From DATMXT01 sp035560415 (GTDB taxonomy: Bacteria; Bacillota; Clostridia; Oscillospirales; Feifaniaceae), in assembly GCA_035560415.1 (NCBI GenBank), contig DATMZG010000064.1:1-14596 (forward strand): 14,596 nucleotides of DNA. The letters are read 5' to 3'. Within the stretch, counting starts at the first letter, position 1. The number at the start of each line of letters is the position of its first letter. A program made the translations under genes and the position numbers. A model generated the notes under the pieces. It worked only from the letters and a program-made list of their open reading frames with translations, searched no databases and was not told where the DNA came from. This document shows, in pieces, positions 7,532-14,518 of this stretch.

Positions 7532-7573
7532 CGTGCCTAAATTTAACAGATTTAAGGTTGTTTTTTTGGCACG

Positions 7574-7602
7574 GTATATTTTGCAGTCGGCGGCAAAAAA
7601 TA
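7574..7602 (+). promoter_or_regulatory. Candidate forespore (sigma-G/sigma-F-like) promoter for spoVT
   Basis: GTATA at 7574-7578 fits the GHATR form of the -35 element used by forespore sigma factors. Seventeen bases later AAAAATA (7596-7602) partly fits the -10 pattern CATnHTA. Sigma-G control of spoVT is established in Bacillus subtilis. The match here is imperfect. A sigma-A reading using TATATT (7575-7580) as -10 lacks a good -35. Confidence 0.35.
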
Positions 7603-7632
7603 GCGGTGGACAACGAACGGGAGGAGTATATT

Positions 7633-8169
7633 ATGAAGGCAACGGGAATCGTCCGCCGCATCGACGACCTCGGGCGGGTCGTCATTCCGAAAGAAATTCG
7701 CAGGACCATGCGAATCCGTGAGGGCGAGCCTCTGGAAATATATACCGACAGGGACGGAGAAGTCATTTTCAAAAAGTATTCCCCTGTCGGCGAGCTGTCG
7801 GCCTTTGCCGTGCAGTGCGCCGAGGCCCTGTCCAAGACGGCCGACCTGCCGGCGCTGGTCTGCGACCGCGACGCGGTCATCGCAGTGGCCGGTCTGCCCA
7901 AAAAAGAGGTGGAGGGCAAGATGCTCTCACCCGAATACGAGAAGCTGATGGAGGGCCGACAGCCGGTCGGCCGCAGCCGCTCCGAGCCGCTGCCCTGCGT
8001 CCTCGAGGGCGTCGAGCGCACAAAGGCGCTCGCGGCCGCCCCCATCATTGAGGGCGGCGATGTGATCGGCTCCGTCGTGCTGCTGGGCGATGCGGCCGCG
8101 GCCGGGGAAGTTGAAATCAAACTGACCCAAAACTGCGCCGCATTCCTGAGCAAACAACTTGAAACCTGA
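7633..8169 (+). CDS. Stage V sporulation protein T, transcription regulator
   Basis: A 178-residue protein, the same length as Bacillus subtilis SpoVT. The N-terminal AbrB-type swapped-hairpin DNA-binding domain (1-52) is nearly identical to the family, including TGIVRRIDDLGRVVIPKEIR (4-23) and the downstream RIREGEPLEIYTDRDGEVIF stretch. Residues about 55-178 form the GAF-like regulatory domain. SpoVT acts in the developing forespore, where it tunes the sigma-G regulon and affects spore coat and germination properties. ATG at 7633 was chosen over longer in-frame readings because GGGAGGAG precedes it at good spacing and the family starts with MKATGIVRRID. It is flanked by terminators on both sides, so it is most likely a single-gene transcript. 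Its presence implies that the organism, or a recent ancestor, forms endospores. Confidence 0.97.
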   Translation: MKATGIVRRIDDLGRVVIPKEIRRTMRIREGEPLEIYTDRDGEVIFKKYSPVGELSAFAVQCAEALSKTADLPALVCDRDAVIAVAGLPKKEVEGKMLSPEYEKLMEGRQPVGRSRSEPLPCVLEGVERTKALAAAPIIEGGDVIGSVVLLGDAAAAGEVEIKLTQNCAAFLSKQLET

Positions 8170-8185
8170 CACGCGCCACGCAAAA

Positions 8186-8226
8186 GGCCGGGTGCTCGAC
8201 AAATTGTCGAATGCCCGGCCGTTTTT
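8186..8226. terminator. Bidirectional terminator between convergent genes
   Basis: GGCCGGGTGCTCGACAA (8186-8202) pairs with TTGTCGAATGCCCGGCC (8204-8220), with two wobble pairs and one mismatch. TTTTT follows on the + strand (8222-8226) and a TTTT run follows on the - strand. It can stop spoVT rightward and the polA operon leftward. Confidence 0.88.
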
Positions 8227-8275
8227 ACGGGTTGTATAACGATGTATATTTGCCTGACCCCCGCTCTCCGGCAGT

Positions 8276-8301
8276 GTCCGGTATAACCGGGGACGTTTTT
8301 T
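8276..8301 (+). terminator. Second possible terminator downstream of spoVT
   Basis: GTCC (8276-8279) pairs with GGAC (8291-8294) and GG with CC inside, around a TATAA loop with a two-base bulge. TTTTTT follows at 8296-8301, overlapping the stop codon of the opposite-strand gene. This would be a backup stop before transcription enters the - strand operon. Confidence 0.4.
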
Positions 8302-9040
8302 ACGCTTTGTATAATATCGCGTCTTCCCCGTCCCAATAGTATCCCCGGCGGGCGCCGACCTGTTTAAAGCCCTCTTTTTCATAGAGGGCGCGGGCGGCGG
8401 CGTTGCCGGCCCGCACTTCCAAATACATATTTGGAACCTTGACGTCTGCGAGCAGCTCCCTGCCGTATCCCCGCCCCCGGTACTCCGGCAGCACCGCAAT
8501 GCGCAAAAGCTCCGTCTCGCCGCCGGCCTCTCTGGTCAGGGTATAGCCGTAGGGTGCGACTTTTGCCACGCCGCCGTTTTGCAAAAAGCTCTCGACGGCC
8601 GGCAGCGACCAGGCGTCGTCAAAGCAGCGCTGCTCCATCTCGGCCACGAGATAGGCGTCGATGGCAAGGCTTAGCTCATTCCGGCAGGCGCGGTAGCGCT
8701 CAAGGTCCCCGCCGTAGGGGTCAATGATGTCATGACAGGCCAGCCGCCGGACGTCGGCCCCCGGCAGCAGGAGGCGGGCGACGTCGGCGTGGGCCGCCGT
8801 CATCGCGAGGATGCGGCAGCCGGCGTCGGCCCCAGCAAGCTGCTTTGCGGCATGCCCCTCAAGTGAGAGGCCGAGCTCGGCGACAGCGGCGCGGGCGTTT
8901 TCGGTCGCGGGGTCCCCCTCGTGGGCGGCGACGCCGCTCGAGCCGACCTCGTCGTCCGGCCGCCTTGCCCGGTAGAGCACCTCGGCCATGGGCGACCGGC
9001 AGGTGTTGCCGGTGCAGACAAAGAGCAATTTACTTGGCAT
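8300..9040 (-). CDS. Fusion of arginine-phosphatase-like LMW-PTP and RimI-like acetyltransferase
   Basis: A 246-residue protein. Residues 1-130 are a low-molecular-weight tyrosine-phosphatase fold: P-loop VCTGNTCRSP with nucleophile C9 and R15, and general acid D107 in DIIDPYGG. Threonine at position 13 matches the residue that gives YwlE-type enzymes phosphoarginine preference. Residues about 132-246 are a compact GNAT domain starting EMEQRCFDDAWS, with the acetyl-CoA loop RGRGYG (188-193) and NAAARALYEKEGF (213-225), closest to RimI N-alpha-acetyltransferases of ribosomal protein S18. The start ATG at 9040 overlaps the polA end by 11 bases. A longer in-frame reading to 9217 lies inside polA. 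No stop or frameshift separates the domains, so one polypeptide is predicted. Exact substrates are inferred. Confidence 0.88.
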   Translation of the reverse strand: MPSKLLFVCTGNTCRSPMAEVLYRARRPDDEVGSSGVAAHEGDPATENARAAVAELGLSLEGHAAKQLAGADAGCRILAMTAAHADVARLLLPGADVRRLACHDIIDPYGGDLERYRACRNELSLAIDAYLVAEMEQRCFDDAWSLPAVESFLQNGGVAKVAPYGYTLTREAGGETELLRIAVLPEYRGRGYGRELLADVKVPNMYLEVRAGNAAARALYEKEGFKQVGARRGYYWDGEDAILYKA

Positions 9041-11426
9041 CGTACCAGCTCCTCCCGGCGTGCACCTCGGCCGTGAGCGGCACTGAGAGTTGCGCAGCGT
9101 GCGAAAGCTCATGCTCGAGGATTCTCGCCGCGGCGCCGGCCTCGGCCTCGGGGGCCTCGACGATGAGTTCGTCGTGCACCTGAAGGATGAGTTTGGACTG
9201 TAAGCCCTCTTCGGCAAGCCTTTTTGCGACCCGCACCATGGCGATTTTGATGATGTCTGCGGCCGTCCCCTGAATTGGGGTGTTCATGGCCGCCCGCTCG
9301 CCAAAGGAGCGCTGGTTGAAGTTGGCCGACTGGAGCTCCGGCAGATATCGCCGGCGGCCGAACATTGTGGTGACATAGCCGTCGGCCTTGGCCCTCTCGA
9401 CGCAGCCATCGAGATACTTTTTGACCCCGCTGTAGACGGCAAAATACCCGTCGATAAACCGGCGGGCCTCGGCCCTTGAAACCCCGATGTCGCCGGCCAG
9501 CGAGAAGTCGGAAATGCCATAGACGATGCCGAAGTTGACGGCCTTGGCCCTGCGCCGCCACTCAGGTGCGTCGGAGCCGAAGACCCGGCGGGCGGTCTCG
9601 GAGTGGATGTCGCCGCCGGCTTTAAAAGTCTCGGTCATGACGGCGTCTCCCGCGATGTGGGCGAGGACCCGCAGCTCAATTTGGGAATAGTCGGCGTCGA
9701 GCAGCAGGGAGCCCTTTGGCGCCACGAACATGCGGCGCAGCTCCCGCCCGAGCTCCTCCCTGACCGGGATGTTCTGCAAATTGGGCTCGGCCGAGGAGAG
9801 CCGGCCCGTGACGGTGGTCGTCTGCTTAAAGGTGGTGTGAATGCGCCCATCCGGCCCGATGAGGGTCAGCAGCCCGTCGACATAGGTCGAGGTCAGCTTT
9901 GCGAGCTTGCGGTACTCCAGCACCATGCCGACAACCGGGTGGAGCGGCGCGATATTCGCCAAGGTGTCGGCGTCGGTGGCGTAGCCGGTTTTGGTGCGCT
10001 TGCCGTGTGGCAGCCCCAGCCGCTCAAAGAGCACTTCCCCGAGCTGTTTGGGGGAGTTGATGTTGAAGTCGCCGGCAAGGTCTCTGATTTTGTCCTCAAT
10101 GCCGGAAGCCCTTTTGCGCAGCTCCTCCCCAAACTCCTTCAAGGCCGCGGCGTCGACTAAAAAGCCGACCCGCTCCATGTCGGCAAGCACGGCCGACAGC
10201 GGCAGCTCGACCTCTTTTAAGAGGGCTGTAAGCCCGTCGGCCTGAAGTCTCGCCTCCATGAGGGGGCGCAGCTCGAAGAGGTCAGCCGCGGGGCTGACAA
10301 GCTCTCGGCCGAGGTAGGCGGCGCAGAGCGCCTCGGGCGAGGAGGCCGCCGACGGATTGATGAGATAGGCGGCAAGTTCGGCGTCAAACCCGACGCCGGG
10401 AATGCCCTTGCCCTGCCAGACCGATTTGTCCGGCACCGCAAGGATTTTCTCCCGCTGTTTTTCTTCAAACCCGAAAACCCCTTTTTGAGTCGCAAAAGTG
10501 TCGCCCGCGAGGGCCAGCCCCGGCGTCGCCGCAGAGAGGTCGGACAGGGCCGTCACCGGCGACACCTGCGCTTTTTTCGGGGTCAGCACCCGCTTTGCGA
10601 AGGCCGTGAACTCGAGCTTGCGAAACATTTCGGCCAGTTTTTCCTCGTCTGGCGGCAAAAGCGCCAGCTTGTCCGCGTCCGGCACCGGCACGTCCCGGCA
10701 GATGGTCGCAAGCTCATAGGACATGTAGGCCGACTCTTTGCCCTCCTCGAGCTTTTTGCGCACGGTCGGCTTGATGTCCTCAAGCGCCGCGTAGACTCCG
10801 TCGAGCGACTCATGCTCGTGCAGCAGTGCGAGAGCCGTTTTCTCCCCGACTCCGGCCACGCCCGGAATGTTGTCGGAGGGGTCCCCCATCAGGGCCTTCA
10901 TGTCGACAATGCGGGGGGGCGCAAAGCCGTAGACCTCGCTCACGGTCTCGGGGGTATACCGCGCCGTGTCGCTCTGGCCGCCCTTTGTCACGGCGAGTTT
11001 CACGGTCACCCTGTCCGACACCAGCTGCAGCTCGTCCTTGTCCCCCGTGATGATGACGACCTCGCCCGGCCAGCTTTTGGACAGTGTGCCGATGATGTCG
11101 TCGGCCTCATAGCCCGCGATTTCGCGGCGGGGCACCCGCATGGCGTCAAGCGTCTCCTTTAAGAGCGGCACCTGCATGACGAGCTCCTCCGGCATAGGCC
11201 TGCGGCCGGCCTTGTACTCCCCGTACTTCTCATGCCGGAAGGTCTTCTCCTTTAAGTCGAAGGCGACGCATACGGCGTCCGGCTTTTCGGCCTCGAGTTC
11301 CTTATAATATATCGACAGGAATCCGTATATCCCGTTTGTAAAAAGTCCCTCGGAGGTTGTCAGCGTGCGCACGCCGTAAAATGCGCGGTTTAAGACGCTG
11401 TTTCCGTCAAACAAGAGCAGTTTCAT
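9030..11426 (-). CDS. DNA polymerase I with reduced 3'-5' exonuclease domain
   Basis: A 798-residue enzyme for Okazaki-fragment maturation and repair synthesis. Residues 1-275 are the 5' nuclease (FDGNSVLNRAFYG, GYEADDIIGTL, TGDKDELQLV, MGDPSDNIPGVAGVGEKTA). Residues 400-798 are the family A polymerase: motif A DADYSQIELR (577-586) with catalytic D579, motif B RRAKAVNFGIVYGIS (625-639), and motif C QVHDEL with D752. The middle region (about 285-395) is only some 110 residues and shows no DTE-type metal-binding motif, so proofreading is almost certainly absent. The protein is about 80 residues shorter than the Bacillus enzyme. ATG at 11426 has AAGGGGGG upstream. It is the first gene of a two-gene operon. 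Confidence 0.97.
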   Translation of the reverse strand: MKLLLFDGNSVLNRAFYGVRTLTTSEGLFTNGIYGFLSIYYKELEAEKPDAVCVAFDLKEKTFRHEKYGEYKAGRRPMPEELVMQVPLLKETLDAMRVPRREIAGYEADDIIGTLSKSWPGEVVIITGDKDELQLVSDRVTVKLAVTKGGQSDTARYTPETVSEVYGFAPPRIVDMKALMGDPSDNIPGVAGVGEKTALALLHEHESLDGVYAALEDIKPTVRKKLEEGKESAYMSYELATICRDVPVPDADKLALLPPDEEKLAEMFRKLEFTAFAKRVLTPKKAQVSPVTALSDLSAATPGLALAGDTFATQKGVFGFEEKQREKILAVPDKSVWQGKGIPGVGFDAELAAYLINPSAASSPEALCAAYLGRELVSPAADLFELRPLMEARLQADGLTALLKEVELPLSAVLADMERVGFLVDAAALKEFGEELRKRASGIEDKIRDLAGDFNINSPKQLGEVLFERLGLPHGKRTKTGYATDADTLANIAPLHPVVGMVLEYRKLAKLTSTYVDGLLTLIGPDGRIHTTFKQTTTVTGRLSSAEPNLQNIPVREELGRELRRMFVAPKGSLLLDADYSQIELRVLAHIAGDAVMTETFKAGGDIHSETARRVFGSDAPEWRRRAKAVNFGIVYGISDFSLAGDIGVSRAEARRFIDGYFAVYSGVKKYLDGCVERAKADGYVTTMFGRRRYLPELQSANFNQRSFGERAAMNTPIQGTAADIIKIAMVRVAKRLAEEGLQSKLILQVHDELIVEAPEAEAGAAARILEHELSHAAQLSVPLTAEVHAGRSWYDAK

Positions 11427-11447
11427 CCGTGTCCCCCCTTTTGTAAT

Positions 11448-11475
11448 AGTTTACCACAAAACCCCCTTGTGTAAA
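11448..11475 (-). promoter_or_regulatory. Sigma-A-like promoter for polA
   Basis: On the - strand, TTTACA (11475-11470) and TAAACT (11453-11448) are 16 bases apart, with TGG before the -10 making an extended -10. Transcription would start around 11441, giving a very short leader that just contains the AAGGGGGG ribosome site. Confidence 0.5.
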
Positions 11476-11478
11476 AGG

Positions 11479-11507
11479 TTGATTTGAACTGCCCGGAATG
11501 ATATAAT
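11479..11507 (+). promoter_or_regulatory. Sigma-A promoter for the S-layer-type gene
   Basis: TTGATT (11479-11484) and a perfect TATAAT (11502-11507) are separated by exactly 17 bases. The expected start near 11514 gives a leader of about 30 bases before the ATG at 11544. It points away from the polA promoter, and the two -35 regions lie a few bases apart. Confidence 0.8.
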
Positions 11508-11543
11508 CAACATACAATTTTTGGGAAAAGAGGTACAACCTTC

Positions 11544-12893
11544 ATGAAGAAACTCCTGTCACTGCTCGTGGCAGCCGTCATGGTGCTGGCGCTTGGCATG
11601 GCCGCCGGCGCCGCCGATTACGGCGCCATGGCGGGGGACCTTGCCGCCATCGGCATGTTTACGGGCACCGATGTGGGCTATGAGCTCGACCGGGAGCCCA
11701 CCCGCGCCGAGGTGGCGGTCATGCTGGTTCGCCTGCTCGGCGCCGAAGAGACCGCCAAAGCCGACTTTGCCGCCGGCACGATTTCTCATCCCTTTTCCGA
11801 CGTCGCCGATTGGGCGGCCCCCCATGTCGCCTATCTTTACACAAACAAGCTGACAGACGGCGTCTCGGACGCCGAGTACGGCTCGGCGCTGCTTTGCTCC
11901 GGCCAGATGTACTGCACTTTCATGCTGCGGGCCCTCGGGTACTCCGACGCCGAGGGCGGCGATTTCACATATGCCGCGGCCCTTGACTTTGCGGCCGAAA
12001 AAGGCCTTGCCGACAAGGCATTTGTCGCAAACTTCAAGCGGGATGAGCTTGTGGCCGTCTCCTATCAGGCCCTCTCGACCCCCGTCAAGGGCGGGGCGCA
12101 GAGCCTGCTCGAAAAGCTGATTGCGGCCGGCGCCATCGACGGGACCAAAGCCGCCGCGATCACGGAAAAGCTTGCCATCCTCAAAGAGTATGACGCCCTG
12201 GCGCTGAAGAACGTCGAAGATTACAAATCGCTCGACTGCAGCGGCACCATGAATATCGCCGCGACCGTCGGCGGCCAGACTATGAATATGTCCGACGTCT
12301 ACAGGCACATGAAAATGAAAGTCGATGAGTCCGCCATTGAGGGCGAAATCGTCATGGAGACGTCCGATCCCAACGGCGGCATGCCCACGATTGTACACCA
12401 GTGGATGAAAGACGGCTATGTGTATATCGAACGGGGCGAAGAGCGCTATAAGACGCAGATGGATTATAGCCGGATGCTCGAGACCCTTCAGAGCAGCACC
12501 GGCATTGCCGGCAGCTCCATGACGTCGACCGCTGCCGCCTATATGTTCACTTCGGTGACCAAAACGCAGACGGATGAAGGCACGCTGTACGAATTTGCGC
12601 TCGCCCCCAAGCTCTTTAACTCGCTGATGGGCGGCATCCTCGGTAACGCCAGTCTGTCGGCTGATTCCATAGTCAGCTTCGGCAGCATGGTCGAGCGCAT
12701 TCTTATCAAGGATGGTGCTGTCAAGAACATAAAAATGTCGTTTGATTATAGCGTCCCTCTTGAGGGCATGGGCGAGATGACCACGCAATATTCCGCCGAC
12801 CTCACAGTCAACGCCATCGGCGACGACGTCGTCATCACTTTCCCCGACTTTACGGACTTTGCGGATGAATCCGCTCAAGTGCAGGGCGAATAG
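11544..12893 (+). CDS. Secreted protein with degenerate SLH repeats and DUF6612/LppX-like domain
   Basis: A 449-residue exported protein. Residues 1-24 are a signal peptide (MKKLLSLL start, hydrophobic core, small residues AGAA at 21-24) with no lipobox, so cleavage by signal peptidase I is expected. Residues about 28-185 carry S-layer-homology-like units: one around REPTRAEVAVMLVRLLG (50-66), a second from HPFSDVADWAAPHVAYLY (82-99), and a third, poorer one around 140-178. SLH modules bind pyruvylated wall polymers, but these copies are divergent. From about 222 on, the beta-rich region beginning SLDCSGTMNIA resembles DUF6612/LppX-type domains, which in other proteins hold lipids. I recognise the architecture but no specific function. 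The gene has its own promoter and GAGGT ribosome site, and appears monocistronic. Confidence 0.75.
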   Translation: MKKLLSLLVAAVMVLALGMAAGAADYGAMAGDLAAIGMFTGTDVGYELDREPTRAEVAVMLVRLLGAEETAKADFAAGTISHPFSDVADWAAPHVAYLYTNKLTDGVSDAEYGSALLCSGQMYCTFMLRALGYSDAEGGDFTYAAALDFAAEKGLADKAFVANFKRDELVAVSYQALSTPVKGGAQSLLEKLIAAGAIDGTKAAAITEKLAILKEYDALALKNVEDYKSLDCSGTMNIAATVGGQTMNMSDVYRHMKMKVDESAIEGEIVMETSDPNGGMPTIVHQWMKDGYVYIERGEERYKTQMDYSRMLETLQSSTGIAGSSMTSTAAAYMFTSVTKTQTDEGTLYEFALAPKLFNSLMGGILGNASLSADSIVSFGSMVERILIKDGAVKNIKMSFDYSVPLEGMGEMTTQYSADLTVNAIGDDVVITFPDFTDFADESAQVQGE

Positions 12894-12903
12894 ACACACA
12901 GTG

Positions 12904-12933
12904 GAAAAAGCGGAGGGCCCAGGCCCTCCGCTT
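12904..12933 (-). terminator. Terminator between the SLH gene and the symporter
   Basis: A stem of 11 pairs (AAGCGGAGGGC with GCCCTCCGCTT, 12908-12933) closes around a four-base loop. A T-run follows on the - strand (12908-12904), so it should end the symporter transcript. The + strand side lacks a T-run, so termination of the SLH gene there would be weaker. Confidence 0.8.
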
Positions 12934-12947
12934 AATATGTACTGCGC

Positions 12948-14414
12948 TTATCCGACCGCGACCGGCTGATCCTCGGTGTCGTAGAAGACCTTGAAATTCG
13001 GGTCGACCGTTCCGATGCCGAGATACCGCGCCTTGTAGTCGTTTAACAGCATCAGGAACTGCTTGGAGAGGAAGAGCAGCGCCACAATGTTGGCAAAGGT
13101 CGGAACGGCGTTCGTGCAGTCGGCAATGGCCCAGATGAGCTCGGGGCCGCTGCCGCCGGTCTCGGCAAGCCAGACCACATAGACGCCGGGGAGCATAAAG
13201 ACCAGTTTATAGAGCTTGACAAAGTTTTCGCGCAGCTTCATGTTCTTTGAGAACAGCTGCCGTATCATGACCTCGTAGTAGGCGCACCATCCTGTCGAGG
13301 TCGTCATTCCGAAGAGGAATACGCAGATGGTGATGAAGTTGCCGCCAATTGTCCCAAAAGCGGTCGAGTAGGCCTCAATGGCCAGCGACGCGCCCATGAT
13401 GCCGGAGTCCCACACGCCCGCGCAGAGAATGGAGAGGGCCGTGATGGAGCAGACGAGAATCGTGTCGACAAAGACTTCAAAGGAGCCCCAAAGTCCCTGC
13501 CGGACAGGGTGGGGCGTGTTGGCCGAAGCGTGGGCGAACGGGGAGGAGCCCCAGCCGGCCTCGTTGGAGTAAATGGAACGGGCGACGCCGGTCTTGACGA
13601 CCTGCGCAAACGCGGCCCCCGCGAATCCGCCCACAGCCGCCGTGCCTGTGAAGGCGTCGGAAAAAATCATGCCGAACACATGGGGGATTGTGCCGAGGTT
13701 CTTGGCGATGATGATGACGCCGCCGACAAGGTAGATGAGGCACATGAAGGGGACGACCTTGGTCGCAAAATTCGCAATGGAGTGAATGCCCTTCCAGACG
13801 ACAAGGATGATGAAAGCCGCATAGCAGATCGTGAAAGGCAGCATGGGAATTCCAAAGGAGGTGTGGAGTCCCTCGGCAATGGTGTAGGTCTGGGCGCCGC
13901 CAATCATGCCGGCAAACATGCCGACAAAGAAGATCAGGGCCAGAACTTTCCAGATTTTCAGCCCCATCGCCTTGCCGATGCCCTTTTCCATGTAGTAGGT
14001 GGAGCCGCCGTAGAAGTTGCCGCTCTCGTCTTTTGAGCGGAAGTAGACGGCCAGCGACACCTCGGCCGTCTTGATGGTCATGCCGCACAGGCCCCATAGC
14101 CACAGCCAGAAGACGGCGCCGGGTCCGCCCGTCGCGATTGCGGTCGAGACGCCGCCGATGTTGCCGACGCCGACGGTGCCGCCGATGGCGACCGCGACGG
14201 CTTCAAAAGGTGAGATTTTGCCCGCCGCCTTCTCTTTGGACTCGTCTTTCTTCAGAAGCGTGCCAAACGTGTGTTTGATCATGTGCCCAAAGTAGCGGAA
14301 CGTGAAAAACTTGGTTGCGAGGGTGTAGAAAATTCCGCCGAACAGAACCGTCACCAGCAGTGGCGTGCCCCAGAGATACCCGCTTAGTGTGTTGACAACA
14401 TCAAGCGCAGTCAT
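12948..14414 (-). CDS. Sodium:alanine/glycine symporter (AGCS family)
   Basis: A 488-residue integral membrane protein with about ten or eleven hydrophobic segments. Family signatures include GGTVGVGNIGGVSTAI (78-93), GGPGAVFWLW (96-105), and SNEAGWGSSPFAHA (283-296) followed by HPVRQGLWGSFEVFVDT. AGCS proteins import alanine or glycine together with sodium (or protons) across the cytoplasmic membrane. Full family length, with no truncation. ATG at 14414 has AAAGGGAGG at 14429-14421, spaced 6 bases. The gene is transcribed alone leftward to the terminator at 12904-12933. Specific amino-acid preference cannot be told from sequence. Confidence 0.95.
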   Translation of the reverse strand: MTALDVVNTLSGYLWGTPLLVTVLFGGIFYTLATKFFTFRYFGHMIKHTFGTLLKKDESKEKAAGKISPFEAVAVAIGGTVGVGNIGGVSTAIATGGPGAVFWLWLWGLCGMTIKTAEVSLAVYFRSKDESGNFYGGSTYYMEKGIGKAMGLKIWKVLALIFFVGMFAGMIGGAQTYTIAEGLHTSFGIPMLPFTICYAAFIILVVWKGIHSIANFATKVVPFMCLIYLVGGVIIIAKNLGTIPHVFGMIFSDAFTGTAAVGGFAGAAFAQVVKTGVARSIYSNEAGWGSSPFAHASANTPHPVRQGLWGSFEVFVDTILVCSITALSILCAGVWDSGIMGASLAIEAYSTAFGTIGGNFITICVFLFGMTTSTGWCAYYEVMIRQLFSKNMKLRENFVKLYKLVFMLPGVYVVWLAETGGSGPELIWAIADCTNAVPTFANIVALLFLSKQFLMLLNDYKARYLGIGTVDPNFKVFYDTEDQPVAVG

Positions 14415-14452
14415 AGCGATCCTCCCTTTATTATTTTTATACTACCGCTCAA
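14411..14452 (-). other. Possible 13-codon leader peptide coupled to the symporter
   Basis: A strong GAGGAGGGG lies 5 bases or so before TTG at 14452, which opens a 13-codon frame (MSGSIKIIKGGSL). Its TGA stop (14413-14411) overlaps the symporter ATG as ATGA. The frame differs from the symporter's. It could couple translation or be chance. Confidence 0.25.
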
Positions 14453-14472
14453 ATTCCCCTCCTCAAAAGAAT

Positions 14473-14482
14473 TTGCATGCAA
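14473..14482. promoter_or_regulatory. Ten-base palindrome at the symporter start site
   Basis: TTGCATGCAA is a perfect palindrome covering the predicted transcription start and touching the -10 element. It may be a second operator, but a 10-base palindrome can also occur by chance. Confidence 0.25.
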
Positions 14483-14510
14483 TAATACAGGGAAATCATA
14501 CTGCGGACAA
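14482..14510 (-). promoter_or_regulatory. Sigma-A-like promoter for the symporter
   Basis: On the - strand, TTGTCC (14510-14505) and TATTAT (14487-14482) are 17 bases apart, putting the start near 14475 and giving a leader of about 60 bases. That leader is too short for a glycine riboswitch. Nothing else recognisable was seen from 14519 to the window end. Confidence 0.6.
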
Positions 14511-14518
14511 GCTGTCCG
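14504..14518. promoter_or_regulatory. Operator-like palindrome over the symporter -35
   Basis: CGGACA and TGTCCG are perfect 6-base inverted arms with a three-base spacer, and they overlap the -35 hexamer. A repressor bound here would block the promoter. The protein is unknown. Confidence 0.4.

Noticed and set aside
8227..8275. Small RNA gene between the two terminators after spoVT
   Set aside because: No promoter or stable structure was seen in this short stretch beyond the hairpins already listed.
9041..9217. 59-residue N-terminal extension of the phosphatase-acetyltransferase fusion
   Set aside because: It lies wholly inside polA, is Arg/Ser/Pro-rich as shadow frames are, and the phosphatase family starts a few residues before the P-loop, as from ATG at 9040.
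11559..12899. 446-codon open frame on the - strand opposite the SLH protein gene
   Set aside because: It is a GC-bias shadow. The + strand gene has a signal peptide, promoter and ribosome site, while the opposite frame resembles no family and has low-complexity composition.
14415..14475. Glycine riboswitch or T-box in the symporter leader
   Set aside because: The predicted leader is about 60 bases, too short for either, and no matching stem set or T-box sequence is visible.
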